A DNA stretch of 64,000 bases from an uncultured Eggerthellaceae bacterium (GCA_947565915.1 CANOHY010000003.1:1-64000); one strand, 5' to 3'; positions 16,927 to 25,515 are shown, numbered from the stretch's first letter. Translations and numbers: made by a program. The notes: generated by a model from the letters alone, not told the origin.

Positions 16927-17423
16927 TGTCGCGCGCGAATAGAGACAACGGCCATGGTTTCAGCAACACGGCTTTCCTGGTGGAGGCGCTGATGCTGCTT
17001 GTCATGGTGGCTGGCGTGCTGGCCGTGCTGATGAGCCTGTTTGCGCAGGCATACAACATCGGCAAGCAGAGCAGGGACGAGGCTGGAGCCATTCTACTGG
17101 CCTCTAATGTGGCCGAGCAGTTCAGCGCAGCTCCAGAAGCTGGCATAACGCTTGCTCAGGATGAGGCGCATGTGGCTTGCTGCGTGGTGGTGCCACAGCA
17201 GCAAGAGGGGGGCGTGCTCTATCAGGCGCATATCACCGTATATGATAACGACGAGGCAGCAAATGCTGTTTACGGCGCGTATGGAGCAAGTGATGTTGCT
17301 GCTGATGCGGCAAGTGCGAAGCAGGGGATGCTTGCGCCTGAGGAATATGCAGCCAGTCTGAAGTCGCTATCCGCGGTCTATCAGCTGGATACGGCTCGAT
17401 ACGTGAGCGGGGCGATTGCATGA
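16926..17423 (+). CDS. pilin-like membrane protein 3
   Basis: A 165-residue protein. Its start (NGHGFSNTAFLVEALMLLV) is the most prepilin-like of the set: Gly followed by Phe and a hydrophobic helix containing Glu, although the Glu is at about +9 rather than +5. The rest is a soluble extracellular part rich in Ala and Asp. Translation is coupled to both neighbours by overlapping stop and start codons. It is probably a minor pilin or pseudopilin; processing by a prepilin peptidase cannot be judged because none is encoded in this window. Confidence 0.6.
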   Translation: MSRANRDNGHGFSNTAFLVEALMLLVMVAGVLAVLMSLFAQAYNIGKQSRDEAGAILLASNVAEQFSAAPEAGITLAQDEAHVACCVVVPQQQEGGVLYQAHITVYDNDEAANAVYGAYGASDVAADAASAKQGMLAPEEYAASLKSLSAVYQLDTARYVSGAIA

Positions 17424-17959
17424 CGGCCAAGGCACGCTCATCGGTTCGCATGGGGCCCATCACGCTGCTCGTGCTCGTGGTGGTGCTGTGCTTGGCCGTG
17501 CTCACGGTGCTTTCGCTGGTTACGGCGCGCTCCCAGCAGGCTGTCACGCAGCAGCAGGCAATCACGGTGGAAGCGGGGTATCGCAACGAGGTTGCAGCCC
17601 AGAGCTTCCTTGCGCAAGTCGATGGCATTCTGGCGCAAGGACGCGCGGGAGAGCTTGCTCGCAGCGAGGTGGTGGCTGCGGTTTCGCAGCTGTGCGAGAG
17701 CGTTGGCGAATCCACGGTGGCGGACGATCCGTTCAGCCTGGGAGGAGCTCGTACAAGCACGGCAGCGGGCGTGGCTTCCGAGAGCGCAACCTTCGATGTC
17801 GCGCAGGAGGTTTTGAGCGCCACCTTCATGCAGGATGGTGGCCGCAAGCTAGCCATCGAGATTGCCATCGAAGATGATCTGACATATGCCGTCCTTGCTT
17901 GGAGGGCCACTACCGAGTGGGTCGAGCCGGGAATGGGCAACATGCTTTGGGAAGGATAG
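17420..17959 (+). CDS. pilin-like membrane protein 4
   Basis: A 179-residue protein whose ATGA start overlaps the previous stop. A short basic leader ending in RMG precedes a long hydrophobic helix (about 13-35, ITLLVLVVVLCLAVLTVLSL). A helical, Gln- and Ala-rich region and a C-terminal strand region follow, ending in EWVEPGMGNMLWEG. The helix lacks the usual Glu. This matches the position-four pilin-like or PilX-type components of minimal type IV pilus operons. Assignment rests on context. Confidence 0.58.
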   Translation: MTAKARSSVRMGPITLLVLVVVLCLAVLTVLSLVTARSQQAVTQQQAITVEAGYRNEVAAQSFLAQVDGILAQGRAGELARSEVVAAVSQLCESVGESTVADDPFSLGGARTSTAAGVASESATFDVAQEVLSATFMQDGGRKLAIEIAIEDDLTYAVLAWRATTEWVEPGMGNMLWEG

Positions 17960-17984
17960 TCGGTTTCGGCAGATTGGGGTAATC

Positions 17985-19058
17985 ATGGATCTGGAGCAGT
18001 TTCTCAAAGAGATGGTGAGCGCGCGTGCATCGGACGTGTTCATCGTTGCAGGGCTTCCGCTGACCTACCGTGTGGACGGCGCGCAGGTACGCGTGGATCA
18101 ACCATCCTTGAAGCCGCTCGATACCGCGGCTTTGGTAGGCTCGCTCTATGCGTTGGCAGGCAGGGACCTGGCAGTGTTCGAATCCAGCGCGAATCACGAT
18201 GACGACTTCTCGTTCGCCATCAATGGCCTGGGACGCTTCCGTGTGAACGTGTTCCGTCAGCGTGGGTCGCTTGGGGCTGTGGTGCGCGTGATTCCCTTCT
18301 CGCTGCCCACGCCCGAGGAATACCACATTCCCGAAGAGGTCATGAGGCTTGCTGATTTCAAGAAGGGCTTGGTGCTGGTCACGGGCCCTGCGGGTGCGGG
18401 TAAGTCGACCACGTTGGCATGCCTGATCGACAAGCTCAACGCCAATCGCTCGGGGCACATCATCACCATGGAAGACCCAATCGAATACGTGCATCGCCAC
18501 GGCAACTGCATCGTGACCCAGCGTGAGATTCCCACCGACGTGGCCACCTATGCAGAAGCTCTGCGCTCGGCCATGCGCGAGGCTCCCGACGTGGTGCTAC
18601 TCGGCGAGATGCGCGACCAGGAGACCATCGGTACGGCAGTGACGGCAGCGGAGACAGCCCAGCTGCTTCTGTCCACGCTTCATACCTCAAGCGCCTCGGC
18701 TACGGTCGATCGCATCATCGATGCCTTCCCGGCTAATCAGCAGCATCAGATCCGCATGCAGCTATCCATGGTTCTCCAAGCGGTGGTGAGCCAGCAGCTG
18801 GTGCCTACGGTGGACGGCAAGCTGTATCCCGCTTTCGAGATAATGCTGGTGAATCCGGCCATTCGCAACCTCATTCGCGAAGAGAAGATCCACCAAATCG
18901 ACAGCGCTATCGCCGCTGGCGCGGCAGAGGGCATGCGCACCATGGACCAAAGCCTCTTCAACCTAGTCAAGGAAGGGAAGGTCAGCAAGGAGACGGCTTT
19001 GCAGTACAGCTCGCACTACGACGCCTTGCGCAAGCGCTTCGAAACGGAGGAGATGTAA
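17985..19058 (+). CDS. pilT: PilT-type twitching ATPase
   Basis: From ATG 17985 the protein is 357 residues, typical for PilT. It has Walker A GPAGAGKST (residues 134-142), the Asp box ITMEDPIEYVH, Walker B VVLLGEMRDQET, a His box STLHTSSASATVDRI, and a C-terminal AIRNLIREEK, the AIRNLIRE signature linked to pilus retraction in PilT. It is predicted to form a hexamer at the T2SF platform and power retraction or, in the absence of PilB, possibly assembly as well. It ends the pilus-like operon and is followed four bases later by a diguanylate cyclase gene. Confidence 0.9.
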   Translation: MDLEQFLKEMVSARASDVFIVAGLPLTYRVDGAQVRVDQPSLKPLDTAALVGSLYALAGRDLAVFESSANHDDDFSFAINGLGRFRVNVFRQRGSLGAVVRVIPFSLPTPEEYHIPEEVMRLADFKKGLVLVTGPAGAGKSTTLACLIDKLNANRSGHIITMEDPIEYVHRHGNCIVTQREIPTDVATYAEALRSAMREAPDVVLLGEMRDQETIGTAVTAAETAQLLLSTLHTSSASATVDRIIDAFPANQQHQIRMQLSMVLQAVVSQQLVPTVDGKLYPAFEIMLVNPAIRNLIREEKIHQIDSAIAAGAAEGMRTMDQSLFNLVKEGKVSKETALQYSSHYDALRKRFETEEM

Positions 19059-19061
19059 GCG

Positions 19062-20435
19062 GTGACCGTGTTCCATCATATATCGCGCGACGGCTCAAGC
19101 GACGATGCCGCAGCGCGCATCGATGCCGAGATCTCCCAGGAATTCCTCAACCGCATTCCCGGAGGCATATTCCGGTATCGCGCTGATGGCGACGAAGGTA
19201 TCGACTACTTCAACCAAGATCTGTTGGGCATGTACGGTTGCGCCGATTTCGAGGAATGGAAGGAGCTTACGGGCAACACCTTCCCGGGCATGGTGCACCC
19301 CGAGGACCTCGAGCGCGTCGAGGCCGAGATCAGCGTGCAGGCCGAAAGCGTCCAGCGAACCCGTTTGCTGTATCGCATCGTTCGGCGCGACGGGGAAGTG
19401 CGCTGGGTAGAAGACGTGGGCAGCTTGGTCGTGGATTCCGATGGGCAGCCATGGTTCTACGTGACCATCATCGACATAACCGATGAGATTCGCTATCGCC
19501 AGGCACTTGAAGAGGAATACGAGCGGTTGAAGGTCATCGCGGCGCTCAGCAACGACGTCATCTTCGACATGAGCTCCACGAAAGACGCCATCGAGGTGTT
19601 CGGCGACTTCAGGGGGCGCTTCGGGCGCGACCCGCAGGTGTCCGACTTCGTTTTCATGCGTCGGCACGGCGATTCGAGCAGCATAGACCCTACGCATATC
19701 GAGAGCCAGCTGCTTCCCGCGGATTTCGACCTCAGCGATTCGCAGGATTTCGAAGTGGCGCTTCCTGGCGCTGACGGACAGCCCATCTGGTGCCGTTACC
19801 AGGCGCTCGTGCAGACGGACGAGGAGGGAAACGACGTGCGTCGCATTGGCCGCCTGCTCGACACCCACGAGATGGTGATCATGCAAGCCGAGCTGAAGCG
19901 CAAGGCGGAGCACGACAGCCTGACCGATGTGTTGAATCGCAGTGCTGCCAAGGAGCGCATTAGCGAGTGTCTCGATGGGAGCGACAGGCCCGTCACATTC
20001 ATCCTTATCGATGTGGACAACTTCAAGCGCGTGAACGATGTATTCGGGCATCCCGAGGGCGATCGCATCTTGAAGGAGCTGGCCGACCATCTTCGCCATG
20101 CATGCCGCGCCGAGGACGTTGTGGCCCGTTTGGGCGGCGATGAGTTCGTAGTGTTCGCGCAGGGGCTTGGCCCGGGTGCTGCCTTGGATAGCTTGGTCAG
20201 CCGGTTGGTAAACCTCAACTTCGCACCGCTCAGCACGCAGTGCGAGGATGGCTCGACTGAGACGATGACGCCTACCATCAGCATTGGGGTGGCTTCGGCT
20301 CTGCGAAGCAACGTGGATGTGTCGGACCTTTACCAAGCAGCCGACAATGTATTATACGAAGCGAAGGCAACGGGCAAGAACTGCGCGCATTTCTGCATCG
20401 TGGAGCCCGCGCATGAGCACGATCTGAAGAGCTGA
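19062..20435 (+). CDS. PAS-GGDEF diguanylate cyclase
   Basis: A 457-residue protein starting at GTG 19062, with ACGGAGGAG upstream inside the pilT end. Residues about 25-150 contain a PAS domain (GGIFRYRADG, and the C-terminal WFYVTIIDITDE typical of PAC motifs), with a second PAS-like stretch at about 160-280. The C-terminal GGDEF domain has an intact RLGGDEFVVFAQ active site. RAED five residues before it matches the RxxD inhibitory site that binds c-di-GMP. It makes cyclic di-GMP in response to an unknown signal. Tight linkage to pilT suggests control of pilus function. Confidence 0.9.
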   Translation: MTVFHHISRDGSSDDAAARIDAEISQEFLNRIPGGIFRYRADGDEGIDYFNQDLLGMYGCADFEEWKELTGNTFPGMVHPEDLERVEAEISVQAESVQRTRLLYRIVRRDGEVRWVEDVGSLVVDSDGQPWFYVTIIDITDEIRYRQALEEEYERLKVIAALSNDVIFDMSSTKDAIEVFGDFRGRFGRDPQVSDFVFMRRHGDSSSIDPTHIESQLLPADFDLSDSQDFEVALPGADGQPIWCRYQALVQTDEEGNDVRRIGRLLDTHEMVIMQAELKRKAEHDSLTDVLNRSAAKERISECLDGSDRPVTFILIDVDNFKRVNDVFGHPEGDRILKELADHLRHACRAEDVVARLGGDEFVVFAQGLGPGAALDSLVSRLVNLNFAPLSTQCEDGSTETMTPTISIGVASALRSNVDVSDLYQAADNVLYEAKATGKNCAHFCIVEPAHEHDLKS

Positions 20436-20503
20436 GGCTGCTGCGACGGAAGCAAGCCGCAGATGCGCCCGAATTGCCTTCAGTCGAGAGCGAAAGGATA
20501 GTC

Positions 20504-20929
20504 ATGCAAGACCCGAACTGCATCTTCTGCAAGATTGCCTCCCACGAGGTGCCCACCAACAAGGTGTATGAAGACGACGACGTCATCGCCTTCGACGACA
20601 TGGAACCGCTCATGCCGGTGCATACGCTCATCATCCCGAAGGACCACTATTCCGACATCGGCGACAACGTGCCGCCCGAGGTGCTGGCTGCAGTGTTTTC
20701 CAAGGTGGGCATGATCGCCGAGATGAAAGGCTTGAAGAATGGCTATCGCGTGCTGGTGAACACGGGCGACGATGCCAGCCAGTCGGTGCGCCACTTCCAT
20801 GTGCACATCTTGGGCGGTGGTCTGATGCCGCGCCCGAACGACCAGGATTGGGGCGATTTCGCCACGAACGCCGACAAGATCCGTGCGCAGCGCGCGTTGC
20901 TGAAGGAGCATGGCCTGCTGGACGTGTAG
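20504..20929 (+). CDS. HIT family nucleotide-binding hydrolase
   Basis: The ATG at 20504 follows GAAAGGATAGTC, giving 141 residues. The histidine triad HFHVHILGG (about residues 102-110) and the N-terminal CIFCKIA zinc-type motif identify a HINT-like HIT protein, a nucleoside phosphoramidase or dinucleotide hydrolase acting in the cytoplasm. It follows the diguanylate cyclase by 68 bp and is followed by a clear terminator, so it ends this transcript. Confidence 0.9.
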   Translation: MQDPNCIFCKIASHEVPTNKVYEDDDVIAFDDMEPLMPVHTLIIPKDHYSDIGDNVPPEVLAAVFSKVGMIAEMKGLKNGYRVLVNTGDDASQSVRHFHVHILGGGLMPRPNDQDWGDFATNADKIRAQRALLKEHGLLDV

Positions 20930-20935
20930 GGTTTT

Positions 20936-20965
20936 GAAGGGTTGCTTGACAGCAACCCTTCTTCT
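20936..20965 (+). terminator. intrinsic terminator after the HIT gene
   Basis: A perfect 11-bp stem (20936-20946 with 20951-20961) closes a TGAC loop, followed by a T-rich tail (TTCTTG). It starts seven bases after the HIT stop codon. Confidence 0.8.
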
Positions 20966-21114
20966 TGTCCGCTCAGGCTTTCCGATGCACGCACTCTGTT
21001 CGCTCAAATCGCACGCCATGGCCACAAGGCCAATGGCACGCGCTTTTCGCGGACATAGTACGCACCTCGAAAACTCTGAGCTACTTGCTACGCCAACCTG
21101 CAACATTGATAACT

Positions 21115-21153
21115 GCGTTTTTGGTTTCCGGAAATGCCGTGCGCGTTGAGACC
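21115..21153. repeat. intergenic palindromic repeat family R2, partial copy D
   Basis: This stretch matches one arm of the R2 family (compare 60193-60233 and, inverted, 36812-36855). It reads GCGTTTTTGG, then TTTCCGGAAATGCCG and a GCGCGTTGAGACC end. A diverged opposite arm may lie at 21001-21023 (CGCTCAAATCGCACG). It sits between the HIT terminator and the MFS gene. Confidence 0.65.
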
Positions 21154-21208
21154 AAGAAGCGCTATTGATACCCGGTTCATCTTGCGTGTTTAGGTGTAAC
21201 ATCGGGGC

Positions 21209-22438
21209 ATGTTCAAACGCCACTACAACATAATCGTCGTGGGCTGTTGTCTGCTGTTCGCGTTCGTGAATGTGGGTCTCGCCTCAACGGCGTTCTCGGT
21301 GCATCAGCCCTACATCGTGGACATGGATGGCATCGGCGATGGTAGCGGGTCGATCATCCTCTCCACCAACAAGCTCACGGCCTTTGCGGCCATGTTCTTC
21401 GTGGACCGCTACTACAGTTTGCTGGGCGACCGCCGTGGTGTGTTCTTGGCAACGATTTGCACCACCTGCGGATTCGTTGTGTATAGCCTGGCTAGCTCTC
21501 TTCCGGGCTTCATGGTGGGATCGGTGCTCACAGGCTTGGGATACGGCTGCGGTGGCATGGTGGCCGTGACCTACATCGTGAATCGCTGGTTCGCCACCAA
21601 CATCGGGAGCGTCATCGGCATCGCTGCCATGGGAAGCGGGTTTTGCGCCATATTCATGCCCTATGTGGTGACGGGCATCATCCATGCGTTCTCGCTTCAA
21701 ACTGCCTTTTTGGTGGAGGCAGCCATAGCGCTGGCCGTGGGCCTGCTGGTGTTCGCGCTGCTGCGCAATGGCCCCGCATCGCTTGGCATCAGCCAGTTCG
21801 GCGCCAACAAGCAGGGCGAGTCGGCCAAGCGTCGCAGCATTGGCATGGCGGGCCTGCGCCCCTCCTCCAAGTTCGCCCGCGGGTTGCTGTTCGTCTCCAT
21901 TGTGGGAGTGGGCATATTCGCATGCGGTGGATCAGCCTATGTTTCGGTGCTGGCCACGTCCAGCGGGTTCAGCCCAGTGGTGGCTGCCTCCTATGTATCG
22001 GCAATTGGCATAGCCATGACCATCGCCAAGTTCTGCTTTGGCGAGATCTTCGACCGCATCGGGGTGTTCGTGGGGTCGGTCATCATCTTCTCGTGCGGGA
22101 TATGCGGCTATGCTCTGTGCTGCATGGCGCCGCTTGGGAATCCCTATGTGGTGTTAGTGGGCGTTTTGCTGATGGGCGTTGGCATGGTGGCTGGCTCGCT
22201 TGGCATATCGGTGTGGTCAATCGACCTCTCCACACCCGAGACGCGCGCTCGGCAAATTCGCAGCTTTCAGATGCTCTACCAGCTTGGTGGGTTCATCGCG
22301 AACTTCGCTCCCGGCTTCGTGAAAGACCTGACGGGCAGCTATGTGTTCGCCTACGCGGGGTTCGGGCTGATCGCGCTTATCACAGCAATTGTTATCTTGG
22401 GCTATTACCGCAAGTATCGCATGACGAAGAAGGGATAG
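21209..22438 (+). CDS. major facilitator superfamily transporter
   Basis: A 409-residue protein with twelve predicted membrane helices. Loop 2-3 carries DRRGVFLA (an RxGR-like motif), and the family is close to oxalate/formate-type antiporters (OFA) by the general pattern with a glycine-rich helix 4 (VLTGLGYGCGGMVAVTYIVNRWF). It moves a small solute, identity unknown. ATG 21209 has weak upstream signals (ATCGGGGC). The next gene, a WYL regulator, is on the same strand 104 bp away with its own operator, so the two are probably separate units. Confidence 0.8.
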   Translation: MFKRHYNIIVVGCCLLFAFVNVGLASTAFSVHQPYIVDMDGIGDGSGSIILSTNKLTAFAAMFFVDRYYSLLGDRRGVFLATICTTCGFVVYSLASSLPGFMVGSVLTGLGYGCGGMVAVTYIVNRWFATNIGSVIGIAAMGSGFCAIFMPYVVTGIIHAFSLQTAFLVEAAIALAVGLLVFALLRNGPASLGISQFGANKQGESAKRRSIGMAGLRPSSKFARGLLFVSIVGVGIFACGGSAYVSVLATSSGFSPVVAASYVSAIGIAMTIAKFCFGEIFDRIGVFVGSVIIFSCGICGYALCCMAPLGNPYVVLVGVLLMGVGMVAGSLGISVWSIDLSTPETRARQIRSFQMLYQLGGFIANFAPGFVKDLTGSYVFAYAGFGLIALITAIVILGYYRKYRMTKKG

Positions 22439-22509
22439 GCTGCACAAGGGCATTCACGCGGCCATCTCCGTCTCGCGTTTGGCTTTCCCTATGGACTCTT
22501 TGCGCTAAA

Positions 22510-22529
22510 CTGCACTGATAGCAGTACAG
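22510..22529. promoter_or_regulatory. 20-bp palindromic operator before the WYL regulator gene
   Basis: The sequence CTGCACTGATAGCAGTACAG matches its own reverse complement at 16 of 20 positions. It lies 14 bp before the WYL gene start, a natural place for autoregulation by the encoded DNA-binding protein. The binder is inferred, not shown. Confidence 0.55.
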
Positions 22530-22542
22530 CAAAGGAGGCCTT

Positions 22543-23559
22543 ATGGTGGCATCGGCAAAGGCGACAACGAAGGATCCAAGCAAGCGGAAGATGAAGCTCA
22601 TCGCGCTTCTGCACATCTTGGAGTCGCAGACGAGCGCAAGCGAAGGGCTCACTATGCCGCAGCTCATCGACCGTTTGGCACAGCAAGGGATACCGGCCGA
22701 GCGCAAAGCACTGTATCGCGATATCGACGTGCTGCGCAGCGCCGGCTACGACATTCAGAAGCTGCCGACGCGGCCCGTGCAATATGCGCTGGTGCGCACC
22801 GAGCTAGGTATCGACGACGTCATGATGCTGGTGGATGCCGTGCAGTCGAGCCGCTTCCTTACGCAGCGCAAGTCGCAGCAGCTGGTGAATGGCTTGAAGG
22901 GCTTGGTAAGCGAGAAGGAGCAGCGCAGCTTGGAGAAACGCGTGCACGTGCACAACCGCGTGAAGAGGCAAACCGACTCCGTATTCCATAATGTTGACCT
23001 CATCCACAAGGCCATCAAAGCCAAGCGCAAGATCGATTTCTCGTACTTCAGCTACGACAAGTCGCTTCGCCGCAAGGCGCGCCATGGGGGCAAGCGCTAC
23101 GTGCTGACGCCCGTCGCCGTGATCTATGCCGATGCGAACTACTACTTAACCGCCTACGACGACGAAGACGATGCGATAAAAACGTATCGCGCGGATCGCA
23201 TGGAGTTGCTGCAGATATCCGATGAGCCTGCAACACGCTGCCCGGCCATCGCCAACTACGAATGCGACGAGTTCGCGTATCAGAGCTTCGGGATGTTCCA
23301 TGGCAAGCCGACGGTGGTCACGCTGCGCGTGGAAGAAGCGCTCATGGATGCGATCGTCGATCGGTTCGGGGTTGACGTCGCAATTGCGAAAGTGGGGAGC
23401 GACTATGCTGATGTGCGCGTGAAGGTGCAGGTCAGCCCTCAGTTCTTCGGTTGGGTTGCGGGCTTGGACGGCCATGTGGGCATTCGCGCGCCCAAGAGCG
23501 TGGTAGAGCAATATTGCGACTGGCTTGCTGCACTTGCTAAAAACATGTGCGCGGAGTAG
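22543..23559 (+). CDS. WYL-domain transcriptional regulator
   Basis: A 338-residue regulator. Residues about 15-80 form a winged HTH of DeoR type (LTMPQLIDRLAQQGIPAERKALYRDIDVL). The middle (about 140-230) is a WYL domain (KRKIDFSYFSYDKSLRRK, YVLTPVAVIYADANYYLTAYD), thought to sense ligands such as nucleic acid or oligonucleotides. A WCX-like C-terminal part follows. AAAGGAGGCCTT precedes the ATG. It is translationally linked to the GyrI-like gene (stop to start 8 bp). The palindrome upstream is its likely operator. Confidence 0.88.
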   Translation: MVASAKATTKDPSKRKMKLIALLHILESQTSASEGLTMPQLIDRLAQQGIPAERKALYRDIDVLRSAGYDIQKLPTRPVQYALVRTELGIDDVMMLVDAVQSSRFLTQRKSQQLVNGLKGLVSEKEQRSLEKRVHVHNRVKRQTDSVFHNVDLIHKAIKAKRKIDFSYFSYDKSLRRKARHGGKRYVLTPVAVIYADANYYLTAYDDEDDAIKTYRADRMELLQISDEPATRCPAIANYECDEFAYQSFGMFHGKPTVVTLRVEEALMDAIVDRFGVDVAIAKVGSDYADVRVKVQVSPQFFGWVAGLDGHVGIRAPKSVVEQYCDWLAALAKNMCAE

Positions 23560-23567
23560 GAGAAGCC

Positions 23568-24314
23568 ATGACGTTCGACTACAAGAAAGAATTCAAAGAC
23601 ATCTATCAGCCCTCGCGCACGCCATCGATTATCACCATGCCGCTTGTAAATTATGTTGCCGTGCGTGGCCAAGGCGACCCTAATGCTGAAGGTGGCGCGT
23701 ATCAAGATGCGCTGCGCATGCTTTACGGCATCTCGTTTACTATCAAGATGTCGCCGAAAGCTGGGCATGCTCTCGAAGGGTATTTCGAATATGTTGTGCC
23801 GCCCTTAGAGGGGTTCTGGAAGCTGCCCGGTGGCGTGTTCGGTCCTTCACGTAAGAGCGAGTTCGAATGGATTAGTTGCATTCGCCTGCCCGAATTTGTT
23901 ACGCCCGACATGTTGGAATGGGCAAAGCAGGCGGCAGCGGAGAAGAAGGGCGAGGATTTTTCGCAGGCACAATTCTTAACTGTCGAGGAAGGCCTTTGTG
24001 TGCAGTGCATGCATATTGGCTCCTACGATGAAGAGCCTGCTGATATCGAGCGCTTGGAGTGTGAAGATGGCGTATCTCAGGCTTTAACGCCTATTCTTCG
24101 CCGTTCCAGCAATAGGTGCAAATCTTCTCGCGGGGAAGGCCGATGGCCTCCAGCATGCCGTCGAGCGATTGGTAGCTTAGCGAGTCGAAGCCCATCTCCT
24201 CGCAGATCGTCTGCACCAGGCATTTGCCGCGCTCGGTGGAGGAGTCGATGTACTCATCAAGGTGCTCTTCGCCATCGTTGCCTTCGAGCTTCTTCATGGC
24301 GCGGCGCCCGATGA
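23568..24314 (+). pseudogene. GyrI-like effector-binding protein, C-terminus lost and replaced by antisense purF sequence
   Basis: The ATG at 23568 follows AGTAGGAGAAGCC. Residues 1 to about 165 match GyrI-like small-molecule-binding proteins (PSIITMPLVNYVAVRGQGDPN, FTIKMSPKAGH, GYFEYVVPPLEGFW, and VEEGLCVQCMHIGSYDEEP). Family members continue with a conserved block ending near HHEIYLSD and VIRHP, about 45 residues. Here homology ends near 24063 and the frame reads on for over 200 bp antisense to the convergent purF-like gene, giving an arginine-rich tail. I infer a deletion that removed the 3' end. The product may be unstable. It is coupled to the WYL gene. Confidence 0.7.
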
Positions 24315-25515
24315 GCTCCATCACCGAGTTGCTGCGCGAGAACGACAGGTACTTGCAGCCGAACATGATGGGCGGGCATGCCGAGCGCATATGCACTTCG
24401 TTGGCACCGGCGTCGAAGAGGAAGTCCACGGTGTTCTTAAGCTGCGTGCCACGCACGATGGAGTCGTCAACTAGAAGCAGCTTCTTATCTTTGATTAACT
24501 CGGGAACGGGCACCAGCTTCTTCTCGGCCACCTTGTCGCGCATCTCTTGGTTGGTGGGCATGAACGAACGGGGCCATGTGGGCGTGTACTTGATGAACGG
24601 GCGTCCGAAATCCACTCCGGACTCATGGGAGTAACCGATGGCATGAGGCGTCCCTGAATCCGGCACGCCGCCAATGTAGTCCACTTCGGGCATAACACCG
24701 CGCTCGCGTTCGTTTCGAGCCATGATGGCGCCGTTACGGTAACGCATGACTTCTACGTTCACGCCCTCGTAGTTCGAATTGGGGTAGCCGTAATACACCC
24801 ACAAGAATGCGCAGATCCGCATCTTGTCGCCAGCAGGGGCCAGGGTTTCGAAGCCCTCGGGTGTGATGCGCACGATCTCGCCCGGGCCTAGCTCGTACTC
24901 ATCTTCGTAGCCGAGCTTCTGATAGGCGAACGACTCGAAGGCCACGCAATGGCCATCGGCATCCTTGCCAATCAACACGGGAAGCCGTCCCATGGAATCG
25001 CGTGCGGCGATGATGGCGCCGTCTGCGGTCATGATGAGCAATGTGAGCGAGCCGTCCACTTTCTCCTGGGCGAACTTGATGCCCGACACGAGGTCCGACT
25101 TCTCGTTGATGAGCGCAGCGATGAGCTCGGTGGTGTTCACAGCGCCAGAGCTCATGGCCATGAACTGGTGCGTGCCATCCGCGAAGTACTGGGCCACCAA
25201 CTCTTCAGCGTTGTTCACTATGCCTACTGTGGTTATGGCGTAAAGGCCCAGATGCGAGCGCACCAAAAGCGGCTGGGGGTTGGTGTCGGAGATGCAGCCT
25301 ATGCCCGCGTTACCGCGAAAGTCGCTCATGTCGTCTTCGAAGCGCGTGCGAAACGGCGTGTTCTCGATGGAGTGGATCTCGCGTTGGAAGCCGACCTCGT
25401 CGTCGAAGTAAACCAATCCTGCGCTTTTCGTGCCCAGATGCGAATGGTAATCCACGCCGAAGAACACGTCGTACACCACGTTGCGCTTCGATGTTGCGCC
25501 AAAGAATCCGCCCAC
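24091..25515 (-). CDS. amidophosphoribosyltransferase (PurF) family protein lacking the glutaminase cysteine
   Basis: The start is GTG 25513-25515, directly after AGGAGGAGCC, giving 474 residues. The N-terminus reads MGGFFGATSKRNV, where classical PurF has Cys as residue 2 for glutamine hydrolysis; here it is Gly. The phosphoribosyltransferase half is intact, with the PRPP loop LLLVDDSIVRGTQLKN and upstream DYIGGVPDSGTPHA. The C-terminus has CTYCWNGEE. Either it uses free ammonia to make phosphoribosylamine or it has a different job; related GGFFG-type proteins exist in other anaerobes. It converges with and overlaps the truncated GyrI-like gene. Confidence 0.8.
   Translation of the reverse strand: MGGFFGATSKRNVVYDVFFGVDYHSHLGTKSAGLVYFDDEVGFQREIHSIENTPFRTRFEDDMSDFRGNAGIGCISDTNPQPLLVRSHLGLYAITTVGIVNNAEELVAQYFADGTHQFMAMSSGAVNTTELIAALINEKSDLVSGIKFAQEKVDGSLTLLIMTADGAIIAARDSMGRLPVLIGKDADGHCVAFESFAYQKLGYEDEYELGPGEIVRITPEGFETLAPAGDKMRICAFLWVYYGYPNSNYEGVNVEVMRYRNGAIMARNERERGVMPEVDYIGGVPDSGTPHAIGYSHESGVDFGRPFIKYTPTWPRSFMPTNQEMRDKVAEKKLVPVPELIKDKKLLLVDDSIVRGTQLKNTVDFLFDAGANEVHMRSACPPIMFGCKYLSFSRSNSVMELIGRRAMKKLEGNDGEEHLDEYIDSSTERGKCLVQTICEEMGFDSLSYQSLDGMLEAIGLPREKICTYCWNGEE

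Noticed and set aside
19095..20336. Long minus-strand open frame (413 codons) opposite the diguanylate cyclase gene
   Set aside because: It is antisense to a clear PAS-GGDEF gene, has His/Ala-rich shadow composition, and no recognisable domain.
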